Origin: Bordetella trematum | Lineage (GTDB): Bacteria > Pseudomonadota > Gammaproteobacteria > Burkholderiales > Burkholderiaceae_B | Reading direction: 5' to 3' | DNA: 64,000 nt | Assembly (NCBI RefSeq): GCF_900078335.1 | Contig: NZ_FKBR01000046.1 | Location: forward strand, 1-64,000 | Shown here: one piece after another, positions 34,927-44,031 of the stretch | How the letters are laid out: the number at the start of each line of letters is the position of its first letter | Position numbering within the stretch: the stretch's first letter is position 1 | Made by a program: the position numbers and the translations under genes | The notes under the pieces: model-generated | Told to the model about the DNA's origin: nothing | Databases searched by the model: none | What the model saw: only the letters and a program-made list of their open reading frames with translations

Positions 34927-35826
34927 TCAGGCCGCCTCGCCGGCCAGGCTTCTGAGAAGCAGGCGGGCGGCCAGCGGCAGGCTTTCCACGTCGCGCACGC
35001 CCAGCAACAGCCAACGCTGGGCCCAGTCGTCGCTCAGGGGGATCAGCCGCAGCTGCATCGAACGCGCATGCGGTTCGGCGGCGATGCGCGGCAGAATGCC
35101 CACGCCTCCGGTGGCCACCACCATGCGGCAGATGGCATCGAAACTGCGCACCTGGATACGCAGCCGGATGTCCTTGTCCAGGCGGGCGCTTTCGACCGCC
35201 AGCCGATTGGCCAGCGACGTGGCCGGCGGCAGGCCCACGTAGTCGTAGTCCAGCGTGTCGGCAAAAGCCAGTTGCGTCTGGGCGGCCAGCGGATGACGCC
35301 GGGGCGTGATCAGCACCAGCTCGTCCAGCCGGTAGGGCACGGTGGTCAGGCCCGGCGCCGGCGTACGATCGGCGAAGATGCCGACATCGGCCCGATTCTC
35401 GGCCACGGCGGTGACGATGTCGCCGCTATTCTGTTCCTCAAGGTTGATGCGCACCGCAGGATGCTGCTGCATGAAGGCCGCCAGGTCTTCGGGCAGGAAC
35501 TGCGTGATGGACGACGTATTGGCCGCGATGCGGACCTGCCCGCGCACACCCTGGGCGAAGTCGGAGAGCACGCCGGCCATTTGCTCGACCTCCTGCAGCA
35601 CACGTAGCGCATGGGCCAGGCAGGCCTGGCCGGCATCGGTCAGCTCGACCCCGGCGGCATTGCGGTACAGAAGCGGCGTGCCCAGCGCATTCTCCAGGTC
35701 GGAAATGCGCTTGCTGGCCGCGCCGACGGCCAGATGCGATTGGCGCGCGCCGGCGGAGATGCTGCCCTGGCGCGCCACGGCAACGAACAGCGCCAGGGTG
35801 ACCAGATCGAAACGGGCGGGATTCAT
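34927..35826 (-). CDS. LysR-family transcriptional regulator
   Basis: A 299-residue LysR protein from ATG 35826. HTH FVAVARQGSISAGARQSH, GAASKRISDLENALGTPLL and YRNAAGVELTDAGQA; the effector domain includes RGQVRIAANTSSI. It lies upstream of, and in the same direction as, the CoA-transferase/lyase/Bug operon with a 110-base gap, so it is the probable activator of that operon. It resembles the LysR at 29902. Confidence 0.92.
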   Translation of the reverse strand: MNPARFDLVTLALFVAVARQGSISAGARQSHLAVGAASKRISDLENALGTPLLYRNAAGVELTDAGQACLAHALRVLQEVEQMAGVLSDFAQGVRGQVRIAANTSSITQFLPEDLAAFMQQHPAVRINLEEQNSGDIVTAVAENRADVGIFADRTPAPGLTTVPYRLDELVLITPRRHPLAAQTQLAFADTLDYDYVGLPPATSLANRLAVESARLDKDIRLRIQVRSFDAICRMVVATGGVGILPRIAAEPHARSMQLRLIPLSDDWAQRWLLLGVRDVESLPLAARLLLRSLAGEAA

Positions 35827-35986
35827 GGCATGGAAAGACTGACGAAGACGCAGTGATGAACTATACCCGCAGCCCTTGCGGCCACCTCCCTGGCAGCAGC
35901 AGGGCCATCCCGCAGCCGCGCCCGGTTTTGTGGAACACTCGCGCCTGTTTTCCGCTCGTTGCCGCCCCGCCAGGGGCACCTTCGTC

Positions 35987-37720
35987 ATGATCCTCTCTGT
36001 TCTTGGCCGCCTGTCCGGACTGGCCCTGCTGGCCGCCGTATGGCAGGCCGACGCCGCCCCGGCCCTGCTGTGCAGCACCCATGCAACGCCCCCGTCTTGC
36101 ACGAGCCCGCAGACCGGCCCCGAAGTGGCCGTGGACGCGCCAGCCGGCCAATGGCAGCGCTGGGAAATGGATGGCGGCAGCCACGCCTACGCGATCTCGC
36201 TTTTCGGCCCGGATGGCACGCTGCTGCGCTACTGGCCCGGTGCTCACAACGGCACGCAGGACCTCGCGTGGGTGACGCCGGCTGCCGGCGTCTATCGCCT
36301 GCAGGCGCAATTGCTGGATTTCGAGACCGCCCCCGCGCCCCGCTGGACATTGCGACAACAGACGCCCGCGGCGCCAGCCGCCGGCTGCGCCGGCGACGCG
36401 GCCCACACACGCCTGCAGAGCCCGGCCCTGCAACAACTGCACAAACAGCTGGCGCAGGCCGATGCGGCCCAGGCCACCGCGTTGATGAGCGCATTCTGGC
36501 AGGGCATCCAGACCCGGGGCGCGCCCCTGCTGGAAGCCACCGCCCATCCCGACGAAGTCCTGGTCACCTTTCTGTGGCGCGCGCCGTCCGGCACCGAAGG
36601 CCAGCCGCATTGCGTCACCCTGGACTGGGCCATGCGCTCGGAAAGCAGCGTCGATCTGCAGCCCCTGCCCGGCTCCGACCTCTGGCACGCCAGCGTCATG
36701 CTGCCGCGCGGCGCAAAGCTGAGCTATCAACTGGTGGTGGACCCGCAACTGCCGGCCGCGGCTCCCCATGCCGTCGGCAGCCGCGAACAACGCATGCAGG
36801 GCCGGGCCGTGGCCACCCAACGCGATACGCTCAACCCACAGCGCTGGCACGCCGGCGCGGCCGGGCTCGACGCTGCCGGCCCGGCCGCGCTGCATGCCCA
36901 GCGCTCCGTGCTGGAGATCCCGCAGGATGGCGAACTGCGCAACGTGGCCAGGGATCTGCCCTCGCAGGCACTCACCGAAGGCACGCTGCATCATTGGCGC
37001 TTTCACAGCGCGCTGATGCAAGACGCGCGCAGCCTCAGTCTCTACCTGCCCAAGGGGAATCAGGCGCCCGGCAGCCTGCCGCTGCTGGTGCTGTTTGACC
37101 GCGAGCCTTATCTGGCGCGTACCCGCATCGACGCCCAGCTCGATCAGTGGATCCGGCAACGGCTTGTGCCGCCTATGGCGATGCTGCTGGTGTCCAACCC
37201 CAGCCGCGCAGCCCGGGGGCAGGAACTGCCTCCCGATCATCCTGCGTTCGGCCGCATGCTGACCGCCGAGCTGCTGCCCTCGATACGCCACCGCTATCCG
37301 CAACTCACGCAGCAGGCCGCGCAGACCGTCGTGGCCGGCTCCAGCTACGGCGGGCTGGCCGCCGGCTGGCTGGGATGGTCGCATCCGGAGGTGTTCGGCA
37401 AAGTGTTGTCGCTGTCGGGGTCGTACTGGTGGGCACCGTCAGACGCCACTGCGCGCTGGGCCGAGCGCGACTGGGTGATCCGCCAGATCGCCCAGGGGCC
37501 GCTCAAGCCGGTGCGCTGGTTTCTGAGCTATGGTTTGCTGGAGCGCGGCGTGCAGGGCGCCGGCGGCATCGTCGACAACAACCGCCATCTGCGCAATGTG
37601 CTGCAGGCCAAGGGCTATCCGGTCACCACGCACGAGTATGGCGGCGGCCATGATTACTATGTCTGGGGCGATGAGATCCTGCTCGGCCTGCAGACCCTGC
37701 TGGAAACCGGCCCGCGCTGA
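35987..37720 (+). CDS. Exported enterochelin-esterase-like hydrolase
   Basis: A 577-residue protein from ATG 35987 with a signal peptide (LGRLSGLALLAAVWQADAAP). An N-terminal beta-rich domain (residues 25-130) and a linker domain precede an alpha/beta-hydrolase of the Fes/IroD type. The nucleophile lies in VVAGSSYGGLAAGWLG, and GGGHDYYVWGDEI contains the C-terminal His. Such enzymes cleave ester bonds of catecholate siderophores or trilactones. The presence of a signal peptide suggests periplasmic action, as in IroE. Alone here, with no siderophore receptor beside it. Confidence 0.85.
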   Translation: MILSVLGRLSGLALLAAVWQADAAPALLCSTHATPPSCTSPQTGPEVAVDAPAGQWQRWEMDGGSHAYAISLFGPDGTLLRYWPGAHNGTQDLAWVTPAAGVYRLQAQLLDFETAPAPRWTLRQQTPAAPAAGCAGDAAHTRLQSPALQQLHKQLAQADAAQATALMSAFWQGIQTRGAPLLEATAHPDEVLVTFLWRAPSGTEGQPHCVTLDWAMRSESSVDLQPLPGSDLWHASVMLPRGAKLSYQLVVDPQLPAAAPHAVGSREQRMQGRAVATQRDTLNPQRWHAGAAGLDAAGPAALHAQRSVLEIPQDGELRNVARDLPSQALTEGTLHHWRFHSALMQDARSLSLYLPKGNQAPGSLPLLVLFDREPYLARTRIDAQLDQWIRQRLVPPMAMLLVSNPSRAARGQELPPDHPAFGRMLTAELLPSIRHRYPQLTQQAAQTVVAGSSYGGLAAGWLGWSHPEVFGKVLSLSGSYWWAPSDATARWAERDWVIRQIAQGPLKPVRWFLSYGLLERGVQGAGGIVDNNRHLRNVLQAKGYPVTTHEYGGGHDYYVWGDEILLGLQTLLETGPR

Positions 37721-37783
37721 TCACGGCGCATCTTTTTCAGGCGGGCGATCTCAGGTCGCCCGCCGCACTCGACGAGACCAAGC

Positions 37784-38092
37784 ATGATAGATGGACTGAT
37801 AGCAGGAAGAATCTACGGATCTCCCAAGACCGGCGTCGGCAAGAACGGCAGCGCCTACGTCACGGCCAAGGTGAAAGCCAGCGGCGCCGACGGCCACCCC
37901 GTGCTGGTCAACGTGATCACCTTCTCGGAAAGCGCAGGACAGGCCCTGATGGCGCTGACCGACGGCGAAAGCGTCGCCCTGTCCGGCTCGCTGACCGCCA
38001 AGATCTGGACCGATCGCGAAGGAGTCGCGCGCCCGGCCCTGGACATGCAGGCCCACGCCATCCTGACGGCAGCGCCGCCCGGCGCACGCTGA
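37784..38092 (+). CDS. Single-stranded DNA-binding-protein-like OB-fold protein
   Basis: A 102-residue protein (MIDGLIAGRIYGSPKTGVGK) with an alternating beta pattern of an OB fold: YVTAKVKASG, LVNVITFSESAGQALMAL, DGESVALSGSLTAKIWTDREG and LDMQAHAIL. The VALSGSL and KIWTDREG segments match SSB/PriB-like proteins. It lacks the long C-terminal acidic tail of housekeeping SSB, so it is an accessory ssDNA-binding protein. A GCGGGCGA/TCGCCCGC hairpin (37741-37763) precedes it. Neighbours give no clue to its role. Confidence 0.7.
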   Translation: MIDGLIAGRIYGSPKTGVGKNGSAYVTAKVKASGADGHPVLVNVITFSESAGQALMALTDGESVALSGSLTAKIWTDREGVARPALDMQAHAILTAAPPGAR

Positions 38093-38205
38093 CGCCGCGC
38101 GGCCATCTTCTCGAGTCGGGGCAAGCCGGAATGCCTGTCAATAATACTGGATATATAAACAGTGTTTTGGTAAATTTCGCCTCATTACCGACCCGGGAGA
38201 ATCCC

Positions 38206-38445
38206 ATGCATGCCAATCGCACCACCCAGTATGTCGTCGTCCCCTATCGCATGGCCAACGGTGGCCTGATCGCCGGGCAGGTCCGGCAGGCCTCCACCGA
38301 TATCGGCGCCATCAACCTGGCCCAGGCCATGGCCGACAAGGCCGCCGGCATCGCGGCCTACGAGGTCATCATCGACACCGAAACCGGCGAGATGGATGCG
38401 CCTTGCATCTTGTGGAAATGCGGCGACGTCCCCGAGCTGGACTGA
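38206..38445 (+). CDS. Small hypothetical protein (79 aa)
   Basis: ATG 38206 has GGGAGA upstream; the frame encodes MHANRTTQYVVVPYRM and ends CILWKCGDVPELD. It contains alternating hydrophobic and charged residues (a mixed alpha/beta profile) with two Cys near the C-terminus. No family recognised. The frame opens 75 bases earlier, but the upstream part has no ribosome binding site. Confidence 0.6.
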   Translation: MHANRTTQYVVVPYRMANGGLIAGQVRQASTDIGAINLAQAMADKAAGIAAYEVIIDTETGEMDAPCILWKCGDVPELD

Positions 38446-38478
38446 ACCCCTGCCGGCGGCTCAGCCTGCGGTTTCGCC

Positions 38479-38784
38479 CTACCCACGCTCCAGATACTCC
38501 GTCGTGGCGCCGGCCCGCTTCATGGCTTCCCATGGCTGCGGGCTCGGCGTCGGCAACTGAAAAGGCTGCGCGATGCGGCCATACCAGCCCGGGTTCTGCA
38601 GCCGCGCCACCAGATCCATGGGCGCCGGATCAAACACATGCGCCCGGAATCCTGCACCGCAGGCATCCATGATGTGGGCGCCCAGCACTTCGGCCCGATC
38701 AACCCGGCGCTTCACTCGCCAGCAGCGCAGCGGTACCCAACACGCAGGCAACACGATCAGCACCAGGGTGCGCAGGCCGGTCAT
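38479..38784 (-). CDS. Small predicted exported or membrane-anchored protein (101 aa)
   Basis: From ATG 38784 (AGAAG upstream) the protein starts MTGLRTLVLIVLPACWVPL, a signal or anchor helix ending near Cys, then a basic segment and a Pro-rich tail (PFQLPTPSPQPWEAM). A lipoprotein is possible, but the Cys is not in a clean lipobox. No family recognised. Confidence 0.45.
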   Translation of the reverse strand: MTGLRTLVLIVLPACWVPLRCWRVKRRVDRAEVLGAHIMDACGAGFRAHVFDPAPMDLVARLQNPGWYGRIAQPFQLPTPSPQPWEAMKRAGATTEYLERG

Positions 38785-38953
38785 GCACGACTTCTCGTAG
38801 CGCAAGCGGCACGGCTATCCGCAGGTCGGCGCGCGCGGCGGGTTTTCTTCAAAGTACGAGGGCACGTCTTGCCGCAGATCAAACCTTGCGCGAATCCCAG
38901 GTGAGGTTTCACGCAAGAGGGCATACCGTAAAAGCCAGATCACGGAGCGGAAT

Positions 38954-39280
38954 ATGTCGCGAATCCATATCCTGACCCGCACCTGCCAATCGGGCCTGCT
39001 GGTGCTCAGCCTCAGCCTCTTCGTTCCATCGCTGGCCCAGTCATTCCACGCCCGGTGGGACGGCGCCCTTGCACAAGCCTGCTGCGATGCCCGGGTGCGC
39101 GCCATCTCCCGCCATGGCGAACGCAGCGCCCGGCCTGTGGCCGTCCCGACCAGTACCGCCTGGCAGGTTCCGCTTCATGTGGGCGCGCAGTCCTGGACTC
39201 CCCATACGCGTCAGACGGTGCATGAGATCCGCCAGGGCGAACAGGTCGTCGGCTTGCTGCTGAGCGCCGAATATCACTGA
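38954..39280 (+). CDS. Predicted exported protein (108 aa)
   Basis: ATG 38954 has GGAG upstream. Residues 12-29 (QSGLLVLSLSLFVPSLAQ) form a convincing signal peptide, followed by a 78-residue mature part with two adjacent Cys (ACCDARVRAI). No family recognised; Trp-rich spots suggest a secreted or periplasmic protein. Confidence 0.55.
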   Translation: MSRIHILTRTCQSGLLVLSLSLFVPSLAQSFHARWDGALAQACCDARVRAISRHGERSARPVAVPTSTAWQVPLHVGAQSWTPHTRQTVHEIRQGEQVVGLLLSAEYH

Positions 39281-39298
39281 AGCGACGGCGCGCGGACC

Positions 39299-40210
39299 TC
39301 AGACGCCGAACAGCGGCGAGGCCTGGATACGCTCCAGCATGCTGCGCACCGCAGCCGTCAAAGGCCGGTTGACCCGGACCATGAGGCGCGTCTGGGCCGC
39401 CTCGAAGATGGGATTGGTGCTGCGCAGCGCCACCAGTTCGCCGCGCGCCACTTCCTTGACCACCGAGTTGGCCGACGTGAAGGTCAGGCCCAGCCGCGAC
39501 TCGACATAGCGTTTGAGGGTCAGCACCGAGTTGGCCACAAAGGCTGGCTCGAATACCAGGTTCTCCGACAGCGCAGCCGTCTCGATCAGCTGGCGCAGAC
39601 CGAAACCCGGCTCCATCAGCGCCAGCGGGTAGCGCGCCACCTCCTTGAGCGAGGGGCGCTTGCGTTGCCGCGCCAGCGGATGGTCGGGCCAGGCGATCAC
39701 GCACAAGGGATGGTTGCGTGTCTCGACGATCCGCAGGGCGGGCGCCGCGGCAGCGCCGAACACCACGCCGATGTGCGCATCGTCGTGCACCACGGCGCGC
39801 ACGGCTTCCGAGGCTCCGGCCGTGCGCAGGCTGACCCGCACTCCGGGATGCTCCCGGCAGAAGGCATCGACGACCCCGCTCATCAGCAGATCGACAAAGC
39901 CCTCGCTGGTAACGATCTGGATGTCGCCGCGCTGCAGGCCGTTGACCTCGTCCAGGCGGGCACGCAGCGCCTGTTCGCTCGCCTGGCGATCGCGGCAATG
40001 CTCCATGACGATCGCGGCGATGTCGGTGGGCACGATACCGCGCCCCTTGCGTTCCAGCAGGGTCACGCCCAGCTCTTTTTCCAGCAGCTGGATCTGGCGG
40101 CTGACGATGGAGGGTTCCACGCCCAACCGCTCGGCAGCCCCGCGCACCGAGCCGGCCGTCACCGCCTCGAAGAAGTACTGCAGGCGCTTGGCATTCAAAC
40201 CGGCCAACAT
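39299..40210 (-). CDS. LysR-family transcriptional regulator
   Basis: A 303-residue LysR from ATG 40210 (MLAGLNAKRLQYFFEAVTAG). The HTH (SVRGAAERLGVEPSIVSRQI, QLLEKELGVTLLERKGRGIV) and the effector domain are clear. Divergent from the Bug/M81 operon starting at 40406, with a LysR-type palindrome at 40248-40264 in the gap. It probably regulates that operon. Confidence 0.92.
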   Translation of the reverse strand: MLAGLNAKRLQYFFEAVTAGSVRGAAERLGVEPSIVSRQIQLLEKELGVTLLERKGRGIVPTDIAAIVMEHCRDRQASEQALRARLDEVNGLQRGDIQIVTSEGFVDLLMSGVVDAFCREHPGVRVSLRTAGASEAVRAVVHDDAHIGVVFGAAAAPALRIVETRNHPLCVIAWPDHPLARQRKRPSLKEVARYPLALMEPGFGLRQLIETAALSENLVFEPAFVANSVLTLKRYVESRLGLTFTSANSVVKEVARGELVALRSTNPIFEAAQTRLMVRVNRPLTAAVRSMLERIQASPLFGV

Positions 40211-40247
40211 CTCTGTCCCCCGATTATTTCTACGAATTTTGATATTC

Positions 40248-40264
40248 GTTGCCAAAAAGGCAAC
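40248..40264. promoter_or_regulatory. LysR-type operator candidate
   Basis: GTTGCC-AAAAA-GGCAAC is a perfect inverted repeat that fits the T-N11-A core of LysR boxes, 38 bases upstream of the LysR start and between two divergent genes. Confidence 0.5.
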
Positions 40265-40405
40265 AAAATAACTATCAGCTTACATTGATTCCCGGCCGCA
40301 GGATTGCGAATAATGCGCCTGCCTTCAATCTGCTCGGTTGCGCCGGCATGGCAGGCTGCCACCCGCCGCAATGCGAGATCACGATTTCTTTTCGAGCCTG
40401 ACTGC

Positions 40406-41383
40406 ATGAAACCTATCGCTTCGATCCTGGCCGCTGCAACCCTGAGCGCCGTCTGTCACCAGGCCGCCCTGGCCGCATCGCAGGACACCTATCCCGACAA
40501 GCCGGTCAAGGTGGTGGTCGGCTATGCGCCGGGCGGCTCCTCCGATACCGTGGCGCGCCTGATCGCCGGACGCCTGTCGGAGAAGCTGGGCCAGACCTTC
40601 GTGGTCGAAAACCGCCCCGGTGCGGCGAGCAACATCGCCGCCACCAGCGTGGCCCGCTCGGCGGCCGATGGCTACACCCTGTTGCTGGGCTCGAACGCCA
40701 GCACCATCAACATGTCGCTCTACAAGGACTTGCCCTTCGACTTCCAGAAGGACTTCGAACCGGTGGCCTTGCTGACGCGCTTTCCCAACATCATGGTGGT
40801 GAATCCCTCGGTGCCCGCCACGACCATCGACGAGTTCGTCGCCTACGCCAAGGGCAATCCGCAGGGCATCTTCTTTGCCTCGTCGGGCGCGGGCTCCTCC
40901 ACCCGCCTGTCGGCCGAACTGTTCAAGATGATGACCGGCGCGCCGATGGAGCACGTGCAATACAAGGGCAGCGCCCCCGCCCTGACCGACCTGATGGCCG
41001 GCCGCGTGCAGGTGATGTTCGACACCGCGCCGTCGGTCATGCCCCTGATCCAGGGCGGAAAGCTGCGCGCACTGGGCGTCACCAGCGCCGAGCGTCAACC
41101 GTATGCGCCGGCCATCCCCACCGTGGAAGAAGGCGGCGTCAAGGGTTACGAGGTGACCTCCTGGTACGGCCTGTTCGCCCCGACCGGCACCCCTGCCGGC
41201 ATCGTCGAAAAACTCAACCAGGAGGTCAACGCCATCCTGGAAGAACCCGACACCAAGGAGAAGCTGGCCGGCATGGTGGCCACGCCGGGCGGCGGCAGCA
41301 TCGAAGAGGTCCGCCAGCACGTCGCCTCGGAAGTGAGCAAGTGGGCCGAGGTGGTCAAGGCCTCCGGCGCCACGGTGGACTAA
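40406..41383 (+). CDS. Bug-family (TctC) periplasmic solute-binding protein
   Basis: A 325-residue protein from ATG 40406 with signal peptide (LAAATLSAVCHQAALAAS) and YPDKPVKVVVGYAPGGSSDT, VVENRPGAASNIAAT and AADGYTLLLGSN. Followed after 12 bases by an M81-family gene, an association that recurs in this group and suggests import of a peptide-like or amide compound; that is inference. Confidence 0.92.
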   Translation: MKPIASILAAATLSAVCHQAALAASQDTYPDKPVKVVVGYAPGGSSDTVARLIAGRLSEKLGQTFVVENRPGAASNIAATSVARSAADGYTLLLGSNASTINMSLYKDLPFDFQKDFEPVALLTRFPNIMVVNPSVPATTIDEFVAYAKGNPQGIFFASSGAGSSTRLSAELFKMMTGAPMEHVQYKGSAPALTDLMAGRVQVMFDTAPSVMPLIQGGKLRALGVTSAERQPYAPAIPTVEEGGVKGYEVTSWYGLFAPTGTPAGIVEKLNQEVNAILEEPDTKEKLAGMVATPGGGSIEEVRQHVASEVSKWAEVVKASGATVD

Positions 41384-41395
41384 GGGTCATCGGCG

Positions 41396-42841
41396 ATGCG
41401 TGTTTTCACCGGCTCGCTGGCTACGGAGACCAATACCTTCGCGCCGCTGCCCACCTCGCTGGAGGCGTTTGTCGACCGGGGTTACTACCCGGCCGGCACC
41501 CATCCTCCCGAAATGACGATCTTCAGCGGCCCCTTGTGGGCGGCGCGCCTGCGCGCGGCCGAGCACGGATGGACCGTGATCGAGGGCATGGCCGCCGGCG
41601 CGCAACCCGGCGGAACGACCACGCGCCAGGCCTATGAAACCCTGCGCGACGAGCTGCTGCGCGACCTGCGCCAGGCCCTGCCCGTGGACATGGTGGTGCT
41701 GGGGCTGCACGGTGCCATGGTCGCCGATGGCTACGAGGACTGCGAGGGCGATCTGCTGGCGCGTGTGCGCGAACTGGTCGGCCCGGACGTCGTCGTCGGC
41801 GCCGAGCTGGACCTGCACTGCCATCTGTCGGATGCCATGCTGGCTCATGCCGACATGCTGGTGGCCTACAAAGAGTATCCCCACACCGACATCCGCGAGC
41901 GCGCGCTCGAACTGGTGGACTTCTGCGCCGCCCAGGCGCAAAAGCGCATCGCCCCGGTGGCCGGCATGGCCGATTGCGGCATGGTGCTCACCCTGCGCAG
42001 CAACGACCCGGTGGCACGGCGCTACATTGACCGCCTGAGCGCGCTGGAAGGCCGCGACGGCATCCTGTCGGTGTCGCTCATCCACGGCTTTCCCTGGGGC
42101 GACGTCCCGGACATGGGGACCAAGCTGCTCGTCTACGCCGACGGATGCGCCGCCAGCGCCCAGGCGCTGGCCGAGCAACTGGCCGCCGAGCTGCTCGCCC
42201 TGCGCGAGGCCCTGACCCCGCCTTACCCTGATATCGACGCAGCCATCGATCAAGCCCTGGCCGCCACGGGCGGGCCAGCCCTCATCGCCGATGCCGCCGA
42301 CAATCCCGGCGGCGGCGGCGCGGGCGACGCCACCTTCATCCTGCAGCGTCTGCGCGAACGAGGCGTGCGCAACGTGGCGCTGGGTCCGTTGTGGGACCCG
42401 GTGGCCGTGCGCATCGCGTTCAGCGCGGGCGTGGGCGCCCGCCTGCCGCTGCGCATCGGCGGCAAGGTGGGCCCGATGTCGGGCCAGCCCCTGGATCTGG
42501 ACTGCTGCGTCAAGGCCCTGGCGCCCGACATGGTGATGACCGGGCTGTCCGGTTCGCCCGCGCCGGTGGGCCACGCGGCGCTGGTCGAGGCCGATGGCAT
42601 CGAGATCGTGCTCATCAGCCTGCGCGCGCAGGCGATGCATACCGACGTCTTCACCCAGCTGGGTTGCCGGCTGCAGGACAAGGCATTGATCGTCGTGAAA
42701 TCGGCGCAGCATTTCCATGCCGCCTTCGCGCCACTGGCCTCGCAGGTCATTTATGCCGATACGCCGGGCTCGGCCGCGCTCGGCTTGCAAAGCCTGCCCT
42801 ACCGTCGCATCCAACGGCCCAAGTGGCCGATCGACGCCTGA
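41396..42841 (+). CDS. M81-family metallopeptidase (MlrC-like)
   Basis: A 481-residue protein of the MlrC family (N-terminal DUF1485 half beginning MRVFTGSLATETNTFAPL, C-terminal MlrC half). GLHGAMVADGYEDCEGDLL and ELDLHCHLSDAM carry putative zinc ligands (Asp, His), and YPHTDIRERALEL follows. The named relative cleaves linearised microcystin, but most homologues have unknown substrates. Operon with the upstream Bug gene. Confidence 0.88.
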   Translation: MRVFTGSLATETNTFAPLPTSLEAFVDRGYYPAGTHPPEMTIFSGPLWAARLRAAEHGWTVIEGMAAGAQPGGTTTRQAYETLRDELLRDLRQALPVDMVVLGLHGAMVADGYEDCEGDLLARVRELVGPDVVVGAELDLHCHLSDAMLAHADMLVAYKEYPHTDIRERALELVDFCAAQAQKRIAPVAGMADCGMVLTLRSNDPVARRYIDRLSALEGRDGILSVSLIHGFPWGDVPDMGTKLLVYADGCAASAQALAEQLAAELLALREALTPPYPDIDAAIDQALAATGGPALIADAADNPGGGGAGDATFILQRLRERGVRNVALGPLWDPVAVRIAFSAGVGARLPLRIGGKVGPMSGQPLDLDCCVKALAPDMVMTGLSGSPAPVGHAALVEADGIEIVLISLRAQAMHTDVFTQLGCRLQDKALIVVKSAQHFHAAFAPLASQVIYADTPGSAALGLQSLPYRRIQRPKWPIDA

Positions 42842-42856
42842 TCGCAGGCCCTGCAC

Positions 42857-42884
42857 AGGCCCGCCCCGCCTGCGGGGCGGGCCT
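42857..42884. terminator. GC-rich hairpin between convergent M81 and alcohol dehydrogenase genes
   Basis: AGGCCCGCCCCGC is followed at once by GCGGGGCGGGCCT, a long perfect stem with a two-base loop, between two stop codons. It can serve both directions although no T-run is present. Confidence 0.65.
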
Positions 42885-42890
42885 GCCGCC

Positions 42891-43958
42891 TCAGGCGCGG
42901 TGCAACACCGTGCGCCCGCGCGACTGGCCAGCGGCCAGGCCGTCCAGCGTGGCGATGAGCTGCTCCAGCGTGAATTCGCGCTGATCGATCGGCGGCTTGG
43001 GCAGACGGCCTTCGCGCGCCAGATCCATCACCGCCTTCAGATCGTCCAGCCGGCCCACGTAGCTGCCGATCACGCGCTTTTGCTGCAACGCCAGGCCGAC
43101 CGTGCTGATGGTGAACTCGCCGCCGAACAAGCCCACCTGCACCATCACGCCGCCCTTGGCGAGCAGGCCGAAGGCCAGTTGCGCGGTCGAGCCGGCGTTG
43201 ACGAAATCCAGCACGGCAGCGGCCGGCTCGCCGCTGGCCTTGATGACATCTTCGGCGCGCGTGTCGTCGCCCGTCACGACGGTGTGGCGGGCGCCCATTT
43301 CACGGGCGGCCTTGAAGTTGGTGTCGCTGCGGTCGATGACGCAGATGTTGCGATGCCCCAGCGCGGCCAGCGACGCCACCGCCATCAGGCCCACGCCGCC
43401 GGCGCCGATCACCACCACGCTTTGCTCCGGCTCAAGCGGCTGGGCCTGGCGCACGGCCGCGTAGGCCGTCACGCCCGAGCAGGCGAGGGTCGCGCCCCAG
43501 GCCGGATCCAGGTCGCCCAGCGGCACGCAATAACGTGCGTTGGGCACCACGACCTGTTCGGCATAGCCGCCATGGCGGGCCACGCCCAGCGCCTGCGCGC
43601 CTACCGGGCATTTGTTCTCATCGCCGGCGCGGCAGGTCGGGCACTTGCCGCAACCCAGCCACGGGAACACCACCACACGGTCGCCCACGGCCAGGCCGGT
43701 GACGTCCGGGCCGATGGCGCTCACCACCCCGGCGATCTCGTGACCCATGACGATGGGGTACTTCAGGCCGCGATCGACCAGGCGCATAAAGCCGGCCGAC
43801 CCCATGTGATAGCCCCCTTCGCGCAGGTGGGTATCGGTATGGCATACGCCGCAGTGGCTGACGTCGACGATCACCGTCTCGCCTTGCGGCGCCTGCACGG
43901 CCAGGTCGATCGTGGTGATGTCAGCGCTTTCAGGAGATTCAAGGGCAAAGGCTTTCAT
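42891..43958 (-). CDS. Zinc-dependent alcohol dehydrogenase
   Basis: A 355-residue MDR protein from ATG 43958 (MKAFALESPESADI). Catalytic zinc ligands lie in HCGVCHTDTHLREGG and GHEIAGVV; structural zinc ligands are the four Cys of CGKCPTCRAGDENKC. GAGGVGLMAVASLAALG is the NAD-binding motif. Co-directional with the upstream MHS transporter gene (73-base gap). Confidence 0.9.
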   Translation of the reverse strand: MKAFALESPESADITTIDLAVQAPQGETVIVDVSHCGVCHTDTHLREGGYHMGSAGFMRLVDRGLKYPIVMGHEIAGVVSAIGPDVTGLAVGDRVVVFPWLGCGKCPTCRAGDENKCPVGAQALGVARHGGYAEQVVVPNARYCVPLGDLDPAWGATLACSGVTAYAAVRQAQPLEPEQSVVVIGAGGVGLMAVASLAALGHRNICVIDRSDTNFKAAREMGARHTVVTGDDTRAEDVIKASGEPAAAVLDFVNAGSTAQLAFGLLAKGGVMVQVGLFGGEFTISTVGLALQQKRVIGSYVGRLDDLKAVMDLAREGRLPKPPIDQREFTLEQLIATLDGLAAGQSRGRTVLHRA

Positions 43959-44031
43959 AACAATCCTTAGTGAAAGATCCAGACAAGCCCCGCGCATCTG
44001 AGCGCAGGGCACGTGCTTGATGACAGGCGGA

